Positions 1 through 3,842 of a DNA stretch of 7,286 nt are shown here, in pieces. A program made the translations under genes and the position numbers. Origin of the DNA: Dermatophilaceae bacterium (GTDB lineage: Bacteria > Actinomycetota > Actinomycetes > Actinomycetales > Dermatophilaceae); the NCBI GenBank assembly GCA_013361975.1, contig JABFXB010000086.1, positions 1-7,286 of the forward strand, in the 5' to 3' direction. Each line of letters opens with the position of its first letter. Positions within the stretch are counted from its first letter, which is position 1. The notes below the pieces were generated by a model. It was not told the origin of the DNA and made no database searches. It saw only the letters and a program-made list of their open reading frames with translations.

Positions 1-1482
1 ACCCTGAGCGAGCTCCTGCGCGGGCGGACCGACCTGCCCGACCACGACGTCGAGTGGCTGCAGCTGCTCGTCGGTGACTGGCAGCTCGTCGCCGACCTCT
101 CCTTCGCCGACCTGGTGCTCTGGGTCCGCTCGGTGAGCGACCGGTGGGAGGCCGTCGCGCACGTGCGCCCGACCACGGGACAGCTCGTCTTCGTCGAGGA
201 CCAGGTAGGTCGCGTCGCCGACCCCGGGCGCACGCGTGACCTGCTCGACGAGGCGGCCGCCGAGCAGCGCATCCTGCGGGTGCGCCAGGTCGTCGTCCCG
301 CATGATCCCGGCCCCGACCAGGCCGTGCGCGAGGAGTACATCCCGGTCGTGCGCGGCGGCCACGTCGTGGCCGTGCTGACCCGCCACACCAACCTCTGGA
401 CCACTCGCACCCCGAGCCGGCTCGAGCTGACCTACCTCGCGACCGCCGACGCCCTCTGCCGCATGGTGACCGGCGGTGAGTTCCCCCACAGCGGCGCCCC
501 GACCGGTCTGCGGCGCGGGGCGCCCCGCGTCGGCGACGGGGTGATCCGCCTCGACGTCGACGGCGTCGTCACCTACGCGAGCCCGAACGCCGTCTCGGCC
601 CTGCACCGGCTCGGGCACCTCGGTGAGGTCGTGGGGGCGAGCCTGGCCCAGATCGTCACCGACAACGTGCGCGAGTCCTATCCGGTCGACGAGGGCCTGC
701 CGCTCGTCGTGACGGGGCGCCAGCCGTGGCGCACCGAGGTCGTCGCCGGCGGCACCACCGTCTCGATGCGGGCCATCCCGCTCACCGAGGCCGGCCAGCG
801 CTTCGGTGCGATCGTGCTCATGCGCGACGTCGGTGAGCTGCGCCGGCGCGAGCGCGAGCTGATGACCAAGGACGCGACGATCCGCGAGATCCATCACCGG
901 GTCAAGAACAACCTGCAGTCGGTCGCCGCGCTGCTGCGCCTGCAGGCACGCCGCCTCCCCGAGGGTGAGGCGAGGGTCGCGCTGGCCGAGGCCGAGCGAC
1001 GGGTCGGCACCATCGCCATGGTCCACGACCAGCTGAGCCAGGGCTTCGACGAGACGGTCGACTTCGACGGCATCGCCCAGCGCGGCCTCAACGCGGTGGT
1101 CGAGGTCTCGGCCAACGGCGCCCCGGTTCACACGGTGACGCAGGGCTCGTTCGGGCGCCTGCGGGCCGAGGACGCCACCTCGTTGGCGATGATCATGAGC
1201 GAGCTCGTGCAGAACTCCATCGAGCACGGGCTCGGCGACGCGGGCGGGCAGGTGCGCATCACCATCGAGCGGCACCCCGACGAGCGTGGCCAGCCGATGC
1301 TCGTGGTGTCCGTCGAGGACGATGGCAAGGGCATCGACCCCGACCGACGCCCCGGCTCCGGCCTGGGAACGCAGATCGTCCAGTCCCTCGTGGGCGACCT
1401 CCAGGGCCGCATCACCTGGGAGCCCGTGACGCCGCACGGCACGCGGGCCCGCTTCACGGCGAGCCTGCGTCCGATCAGCTGA
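1..1482 (+). CDS. pdtaS: PdtaS-type cytosolic sensor histidine kinase, lacking only its start
   Basis: Frame 1 is open from the window edge to TGA at 1480-1482, giving 493 residues. The first visible residues, TLSELL, match the start of mycobacterial PdtaS (M-S-T-L-G-D-L-L, from memory), so probably only one or two codons are missing. The GTG at 115 is internal. Counting from the window edge: a GAF-like sensor region at about 1-155, a PAS domain at about 177-278 (GDGVIRLDVDGVV), then a HisKA_2 dimerisation domain with the motif IHHRVKNNLQ. The likely phospho-acceptor is His298. The HATPase_c domain follows, with N-box ELVQNSIEH (Asn405), G1 box EDDGKGI (440-445) and G2 box GSGLGTQIV (454-462, with Gly452 just before it). 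There is no membrane segment, so it should be cytosolic. In mycobacteria PdtaS phosphorylates PdtaR, an ANTAR antiterminator, and responds to ligands including c-di-GMP, copper and NO. No partner regulator gene lies in this window. All catalytic boxes look intact. The gene is convergent with whiB1, as in M. tuberculosis. Confidence 0.95.
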   Translation, partial: TLSELLRGRTDLPDHDVEWLQLLVGDWQLVADLSFADLVLWVRSVSDRWEAVAHVRPTTGQLVFVEDQVGRVADPGRTRDLLDEAAAEQRILRVRQVVVPHDPGPDQAVREEYIPVVRGGHVVAVLTRHTNLWTTRTPSRLELTYLATADALCRMVTGGEFPHSGAPTGLRRGAPRVGDGVIRLDVDGVVTYASPNAVSALHRLGHLGEVVGASLAQIVTDNVRESYPVDEGLPLVVTGRQPWRTEVVAGGTTVSMRAIPLTEAGQRFGAIVLMRDVGELRRRERELMTKDATIREIHHRVKNNLQSVAALLRLQARRLPEGEARVALAEAERRVGTIAMVHDQLSQGFDETVDFDGIAQRGLNAVVEVSANGAPVHTVTQGSFGRLRAEDATSLAMIMSELVQNSIEHGLGDAGGQVRITIERHPDERGQPMLVVSVEDDGKGIDPDRRPGSGLGTQIVQSLVGDLQGRITWEPVTPHGTRARFTASLRPIS

Positions 1483-1503
1483 CCGCCGCCGGTGACGCGG
1501 CGC

Positions 1504-1525
1504 GGCTGCCCCTCTCCGGGCAGCC
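1504..1525 (+). terminator. Hairpin after pdtaS, likely U-tract-free terminator
   Basis: GGCTGCCC (1504-1511) and GGGCAGCC (1518-1525) form a perfect 8-bp stem with a 6-nt loop, 21 nt after the pdtaS stop. It is followed by AAAAG and not by T residues. Terminators of this U-poor type are common in high-GC actinobacteria. The role is inferred from position and stem strength. Confidence 0.6.
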
Positions 1526-1557
1526 AAAAGCCCGGCGACCGTGGCGGTCACCGGGCT
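1526..1557 (-). terminator. whiB1 transcription terminator (hairpin plus UUUU)
   Basis: The arms at 1529-1540 and 1546-1557 pair over 12 positions around a 5-nt loop. The one non-Watson-Crick position (1536/1550) becomes a G-U wobble in the minus-strand transcript. The stem is followed on that strand by TTTT (complement of 1526-1529). It begins 25 nt past the whiB1 stop codon, so it fits an intrinsic terminator for whiB1. Confidence 0.7.
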
Positions 1558-1581
1558 CGCGCACGAGGGGTTCGTGCAGGG

Positions 1582-1830
1582 TCAGCCGGCTCGGCGGGCC
1601 CGTGCGTTGCGGCGCTTCAGGGCGCGGCGCTCGTCCTCGGAGAGGCCTCCCCAGACGCCGGCGTCCTGGCCGGACTCAAGGGCCCACTTGAGGCACGTGT
1701 CGATGACCGGACAGGTCCGGCACACGGCCTTCGCCTCCTCGATCTGCAGGATGGCCGGACCGGTGTTCCCGATGGGGAAGAACAGCTCGGGGTCGGCATC
1801 CAGGCAGGCAGCGCGGTCGCGCCAATCCAT
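1582..1830 (-). CDS. whiB1: WhiB1-type [4Fe-4S] transcription factor
   Basis: This 82-residue protein starts MDWRDRAACLDADPELFFP and is close to mycobacterial WhiB1 in length and sequence. Cys9, Cys37, Cys40 and Cys46 (C-x27-C-x2-C-x5-C) are the cluster ligands of the family. The turn GVWGG is at 58-62, followed by the basic DNA-binding tail SEDERRALKRRNARARR (64-80). Known for the family: the holo-protein holds an NO-sensitive [4Fe-4S] cluster and binds region 4 of the principal sigma factor; WhiB1 is essential in M. tuberculosis and its Streptomyces counterpart is WblE. The ATG at 1830 is supported by GAAGGAG 10 nt upstream and by the conserved MDWR start. The gene has its own terminator and a long upstream non-coding region, and converges on pdtaS, the arrangement of Rv3219/Rv3220c. 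WhiB1 is preferred to other Wbl families because of the MDW start, spacing and tail. Confidence 0.95.
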   Translation of the reverse strand: MDWRDRAACLDADPELFFPIGNTGPAILQIEEAKAVCRTCPVIDTCLKWALESGQDAGVWGGLSEDERRALKRRNARARRAG

Positions 1831-1840
1831 GTGGATCGTG

Positions 1841-1847
1841 CTCCTTC
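1841..1847 (-). promoter_or_regulatory. whiB1 ribosome binding site
   Basis: The minus strand reads GAAGGAG, with a 10-nt spacer before the ATG at 1830. A second ATG (1848-1850) overlaps this site upstream but is out of frame with whiB1. The site therefore supports the MDWR start. Confidence 0.8.
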
Positions 1848-1865
1848 ATGTTTCTCGTGTTCGGC

Positions 1866-1885
1866 ACCGACGCCCGGGTGTCGGT
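1866..1885. repeat. 20-bp near-perfect palindrome in the whiB1 leader
   Basis: ACCGACGCCC is followed directly by GGGTGTCGGT; nine of ten positions are symmetric. It lies 36-55 nt upstream of the whiB1 ATG and close to the RBS. It could be a dimeric-protein operator or an mRNA hairpin (6-bp outer stem ACCGAC/GTCGGT). The sequence does not decide between these. Confidence 0.5.
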
Positions 1886-1968
1886 CGTGGTGCATGTCGT
1901 CGGGCGCCAGCGTCGTTGTCGGAGCCTGGTCATGGTGTGGGGTGGTCGTCGGGGATGACCCCCTGACC

Positions 1969-1994
1969 AACGGAAACGCGCACGAAGTTGTTCC
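1969..1994 (-). promoter_or_regulatory. Candidate SigH/SigR-like promoter for whiB1
   Basis: The minus strand has GGAAC (1990-1994), an 18-nt spacer, then GTT (1969-1971). This resembles the GGAA(T/C)-N18/19-GTT pattern of the SigR/SigH redox-stress sigma factors of actinobacteria. The motif is short and the match could be chance. It would give a leader of about 130 nt. Confidence 0.25.
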
Positions 1995-2017
1995 GTACGC
2001 GTCGAGGGCCATGAACC

Positions 2018-2047
2018 AGTGTGACCGGCAACCGTGTCCGTGTTCAA
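2018..2047 (-). promoter_or_regulatory. Candidate housekeeping promoter for whiB1
   Basis: TTGAAC (2042-2047) as -35 and CACACT (2018-2023) as -10 are separated by 18 nt on the minus strand. The -35 matches TTGACA at four positions and the -10 matches TATAAT at three. The -10 overlaps one TGTGACC half-site and the other lies upstream of the -35, which would suit regulated transcription. Alternative promoters nearby are listed separately. Confidence 0.3.
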
Positions 2048-2050
2048 CGC

Positions 2051-2067
2051 CGTGGGCGCTGGTCACA
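2051..2067 (-). promoter_or_regulatory. Candidate CRP-like operator upstream of whiB1
   Basis: The minus strand reads TGTGACCAGCGCCCACG. In M. tuberculosis the cAMP receptor protein (Rv3676) controls whiB1 through a site I recall as AGTGAGATAGCCCACG. The two share GTGA and CCCACG, but the half-sites here are one base further apart than in a canonical CRP site. This argues against a standard CRP operator, so confidence is low. Confidence 0.2.
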
Positions 2068-2077
2068 CCAAGGATTG

Positions 2078-2106
2078 AGTCTATCGGCAGACGGCCCCCA
2101 GTTCCA
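2078..2106 (-). promoter_or_regulatory. Candidate distal promoter for whiB1 (TAGACT -10)
   Basis: The minus strand has TAGACT (2078-2083), a good TANNNT -10 box. TGGAAC (2101-2106) lies at an ideal 17-nt spacing as a weak -35. A transcript starting here would have about 240 nt of leader before whiB1. No coding start follows within a leaderless distance: the next triplets are TTG, GTG, TGA. Confidence 0.3.
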
Positions 2107-2168
2107 GACCTCGAGCGGGCCGAAGCCGCCCCCGGGGGAGCCCGGACCGTCGTTCGCGCCCCGCTCGT

Positions 2169-2174
2169 TAGGCT
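2169..2174 (+). promoter_or_regulatory. -10 box for leaderless membrane protein gene
   Basis: TAGGCT matches the actinobacterial TANNNT -10 pattern and ends exactly six bases before the GTG at 2181. The expected transcription start therefore falls on the first base of the start codon. There is no Shine-Dalgarno sequence in the interval. No good -35 is visible at 17 nt. Confidence 0.55.
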
Positions 2175-2180
2175 GCACGG

Positions 2181-2606
2181 GTGAGCGAACCGACCCCTCC
2201 GAGCCGTCAGCCCGGCCGATCCCACCGCGCCGCAGCCGTGCTCACGCTCGTCGAGGCGCTCGTCGTGCTCGGCTTCGCCGTGTTCTACGTCTACGCGATG
2301 GTGACGGGTGCCACAGACGACCTGACCCGTGCCGCCACGTCGGGGACGCTCATCCTCGTCTTCGGGCTGGCGCTGCTCGCGCTGGCGCGCGCGTGGTCGA
2401 GGGCGTCGCAGTGGGCGCGCACCCCGACCGTGCTGTGGAACGTGCTGCTGCTGCCGGTCGCGTGGTCGCTGCACGAGTCAGAGCGGGATGCGGTCGCGCT
2501 GGGCGTCGCCGCCGTCGCGGTGGCGAGCATCGTGGCAGCCTCGGCGAGCCCGGGACGCCGGGACGAGGTGGACGGCGCCGACAGCGAGACGGACGTCGTC
2601 AGCTGA
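2181..2606 (+). CDS. Small four-helix membrane protein of unknown function
   Basis: This 141-residue protein has four predicted hydrophobic helices at about 18-41, 52-71, 82-98 and 103-121. Arginines at 9, 13 and 16, in the 70-80 loop, and at 126-127 predict that both ends face the cytoplasm. The C-terminal tail is acidic (DEVDGADSETD). I recognise no catalytic motif, and Glu25 is the only acidic residue within a helix. M. tuberculosis has an integral membrane protein of similar size, Rv3217c, near whiB1 on the opposite strand. This could be its counterpart, which is a positional inference without alignment. The GTG start at 2181 is preferred because the -10 box lies exactly upstream and the product begins just before a basic N-terminus. 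It is divergent from whiB1, and its 3' end overlaps the SGNH gene by 8 bp. Confidence 0.8.
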   Translation: MSEPTPPSRQPGRSHRAAAVLTLVEALVVLGFAVFYVYAMVTGATDDLTRAATSGTLILVFGLALLALARAWSRASQWARTPTVLWNVLLLPVAWSLHESERDAVALGVAAVAVASIVAASASPGRRDEVDGADSETDVVS

Positions 2607-3444
2607 TCGAGAGCCAGTCGTTCCAGCCGTTGTGCAGCACCAGCCAGGCGATGAGGCCGTAACCGGCCTGCCCGGGGTGGGACCGATCGGGACTCGCCGC
2701 GAGGTCGGCCATCCACTGGTCGTGCGTGGCGAGCGGCCGGAAGCAGTCGACGTAGGTGATGCCGCGGCGGGCGCAGACGTCGGCCTGCGCCTCGGCGAGG
2801 GCCTCGATGCGGCGGTTGAGGTCGTCGTCGAGCGTCGGCGTGAGTCCGACCACGAAGACCCCGATGCCGGCGTTGGTGGCCTCGTCGAGCACGTTGGCGA
2901 GGTTGAGTCGAGAACGCGCCATGGTCATGCCCGAGAGCACGTCGTTCGTGCCGACCGAGAGCACGAGCCGGCGCTCGCTGCGGCCCTTCCACCGCGGGTG
3001 GCACTCGGCGCCCCAGCGGGCCACGACGTCGCCCGAGGTGTTGCCGCGGACGCCGAGGTTGTATGCCGTGAGGTCGAGGTCGGGGTGCTGCGTGCGGGCC
3101 ACGACGCGACCGACCCAACCCAGGCCCTTGGGGTCGCCGTAGCCGGCCGTCATCGAGGCGCCGACGAAGACCATTCCGACGTCGCGCAGGCCCTCGGCGA
3201 CCGTGAACTCGGCGCTGGGCGTGTAGTACGGGTCCTCGACCGGGGCCGCGGACGCCGACGAACTCGGCGCCCCCGACACCGGCTGGGGACCGGTGGCCGA
3301 GGTGTCGTCTGGAGCCGGCGAGGCGGCATACCGACCCGGGGCGTCGTCGGTGAACTGCGTGTGGGACGAGGGGTAGGCCGGGCCCACTCCGTAGGGCTCC
3401 CGCGGGGCCTCGGTGGCCTGCGGTGCGTTGCTGCGGTCTCTCAC
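2599..3444 (-). CDS. SGNH/GDSL-family hydrolase with a long disordered N-terminus
   Basis: Starting at GTG 3444 the product has 281 residues. Residues 1-88 or so are rich in Pro, Ser, Ala, Thr and Asp and look disordered. They include no signal peptide or membrane segment. The SGNH fold follows: block I VFVGASMTAGYG (nucleophile Ser97, GASM replacing GDSL), block II NLGVRGNTSGD (Gly131/134), block III GTND (Asn167) and block V DRSHPG (Asp253, His256). The catalytic residues thus look complete, consistent with an ester or acyl hydrolase; the substrate is unknown. The GTG is chosen because GAGGA lies 8 nt upstream and it follows the DUF6104 stop by 4 bp. The frame stays open further upstream, but that part lies antiparallel to nothing and simply shadows the DUF6104 codons. 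A start near Met91, at the fold boundary, cannot be excluded. It is probably translated with the DUF6104 gene. Confidence 0.88.
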   Translation of the reverse strand: MRDRSNAPQATEAPREPYGVGPAYPSSHTQFTDDAPGRYAASPAPDDTSATGPQPVSGAPSSSASAAPVEDPYYTPSAEFTVAEGLRDVGMVFVGASMTAGYGDPKGLGWVGRVVARTQHPDLDLTAYNLGVRGNTSGDVVARWGAECHPRWKGRSERRLVLSVGTNDVLSGMTMARSRLNLANVLDEATNAGIGVFVVGLTPTLDDDLNRRIEALAEAQADVCARRGITYVDCFRPLATHDQWMADLAASPDRSHPGQAGYGLIAWLVLHNGWNDWLSIS

Positions 3445-3448
3445 GTGC

Positions 3449-3625
3449 TCAGTCCTCGTCGTCGTCCAGCCGAGCGAGCCAGGTAGCGAGTCGCTCGATC
3501 GGCACCTCGAACTCGGGGTTGAGGTCGACGAACGTGCGCAGCTGCTCGGCCAGCCACTCGACGGTGACCTCCTCCTCGCCGCGCCGGGCCGCCAGCTCCT
3601 CGATGCCCCTGTCGGTGAAGTACAC
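3449..3625 (-). CDS. 58-residue DUF6104-type actinobacterial protein
   Basis: The minus strand encodes MYFTDRGIEELAARRGEEEV..., 58 residues ending LARLDDDED, from GTG at 3623-3625 to TGA at 3449-3451. I recognise it from memory as the DUF6104 family, short proteins common in actinobacteria beginning MYFTDRGIEEL. Its function is unknown. It has two or three predicted amphipathic helices (about 5-16, 22-33, 41-53), no cysteines, no membrane segment and an acidic tail, so it is probably cytosolic. The start is fixed by an in-frame TAA four codons upstream and by the conserved MYFTDRG sequence. There is no Shine-Dalgarno; a -10 box sits exactly six bases upstream, so the mRNA is probably leaderless. 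The SGNH hydrolase gene starts 4 bp after its stop, suggesting one operon and a shared role. Confidence 0.88.
   Translation of the reverse strand: MYFTDRGIEELAARRGEEEVTVEWLAEQLRTFVDLNPEFEVPIERLATWLARLDDDED
3453..3457 (-). promoter_or_regulatory. Ribosome binding site deciding the SGNH start
   Basis: GAGGA within the last codons of the DUF6104 gene lies 8 nt upstream of the GTG at 3444. This spacing supports that start for the hydrolase, and translation probably continues or reinitiates from the upstream gene. Confidence 0.6.
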
Positions 3626-3631
3626 GTGTGG

Positions 3632-3637
3632 AGGTTA
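3632..3637 (-). promoter_or_regulatory. -10 box for the leaderless DUF6104-SGNH operon
   Basis: The minus strand has TAACCT, a TANNNT -10 box, exactly six bases before the GTG at 3625. Its TAA is also the in-frame stop that bounds the gene upstream. There is no Shine-Dalgarno in the gap and no clear -35 at 17 nt. Confidence 0.6.
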
Positions 3638-3668
3638 TCGCGACTGGCCGCGGCCCCGGCGGAGGCGG

Positions 3669-3721
3669 GCCGGTGAGCGGGCGCGCAGGTGCCTGCGGGG
3701 GCCGGCTGCTGCGTCACCGGC
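3669..3721. repeat. Nested inverted repeats upstream of the DUF6104 promoter
   Basis: GCCGGTGA (3669-3676) and TCACCGGC (3714-3721) are perfect 8-bp arms 37 bp apart. Inside them CGCAGG and CCTGCG (3684-3689, 3692-3697) flank TG. The inner dyad is centred about 66 bp upstream of the predicted operon start. It may be an operator or part of the kgd 3' end, or may arise by chance in GC-rich DNA. Confidence 0.3.
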
Positions 3722-3725
3722 GACG

Positions 3726-3762
3726 ACGGAGGGACCCCGCCGTGGTAGCGGGGTCCCTCCGT
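3726..3762 (-). terminator. kgd terminator: perfect 15-bp hairpin without U-tract
   Basis: ACGGAGGGACCCCGC (3726-3740) pairs perfectly with GCGGGGTCCCTCCGT (3748-3762) around a 7-nt loop. No T-tract follows on either strand. It begins about 80 nt past the kgd stop, in the direction of kgd transcription, and separates kgd from the DUF6104 operon. Confidence 0.7.
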
Positions 3763-3763
3763 G

Positions 3764-3814
3764 TCGTGCCGGGGTCGTGCCGGGTCGTGCCGGGTCGTGC
3801 CGGGTCGTGAGGTG
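3764..3814. repeat. 10-bp tandem repeat between kgd and its terminator
   Basis: The unit TCGTGCCGGG occurs at 3764-3774 (with one extra G), 3775-3784, 3785-3794 and 3795-3804. A decayed copy (TCGTGAGGTG) follows at 3805-3814, and another TCGTG begins at 3815. The array abuts the right arm of the hairpin and lies in the kgd 3' untranslated region, reading CCCGGCACGA on the transcript strand. Confidence 0.85.
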
Positions 3815-3842
3815 TCGTGCTGCGGCCGCGTGGTCCGGTCGG

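Larger units (their letters stand above)
1831..2180. other. Divergent non-coding region between whiB1 and the membrane protein gene
   Basis: These 350 bp contain no convincing gene. Frames that stay open here extend from or into neighbouring genes in the wrong frame and give Arg-, Pro- and His-rich products. On the minus strand the region holds the whiB1 RBS, a near-perfect palindrome at 1866-1885, an imperfect dyad at 1943-1969 (TGGTC/GACCA outside GGGG/CCCC), and three candidate promoters. It also contains GTGTGACC (2019-2026) with its inverted copy GGTCACAC (2061-2068). On the plus strand a -10-like TAGGCT abuts the next gene. Depending on which promoter is used, whiB1 would have a 5' leader of roughly 130-240 nt. 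Confidence 0.7.

Noticed and set aside
115..1482. pdtaS starting at the GTG at 115
   Set aside because: The 38 codons before it match the conserved PdtaS N-terminus (GDWQLVADLSFAD), so the true start is just outside the window.
1831..1890. Possible upstream peptide MHHDRHPGVGAEHE on the minus strand before whiB1
   Set aside because: The frame does not close before whiB1 and runs through it as a shadow; there is no clear ribosome binding site.
2051..2067. A confident CRP site upstream of whiB1
   Set aside because: The half-sites are one base too far apart for the canonical spacing, so it is listed only as a weak candidate.
1492..2184. Open plus-strand frame across whiB1 and its leader
   Set aside because: It is antisense to whiB1 and its product has no recognisable domain. 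High GC keeps opposite frames open.
1617..2474. Long minus-strand frame over whiB1, the leader and the membrane protein gene
   Set aside because: The product is dominated by Arg, Pro, His and Ser, typical of off-frame translation, and it overlaps two better supported genes.
3445..3717. Upstream extension of the SGNH frame to a 372-residue protein
   Set aside because: The extra residues are Arg/Ser/Pro-rich and come from a second frame of the DUF6104 gene, which has clear family identity. GAGGA and the 4-bp spacing support the GTG at 3444.
3764..3820. CRISPR-like array
   Set aside because: Units are 10 bp and head to tail with no spacers, so it is a simple tandem repeat.
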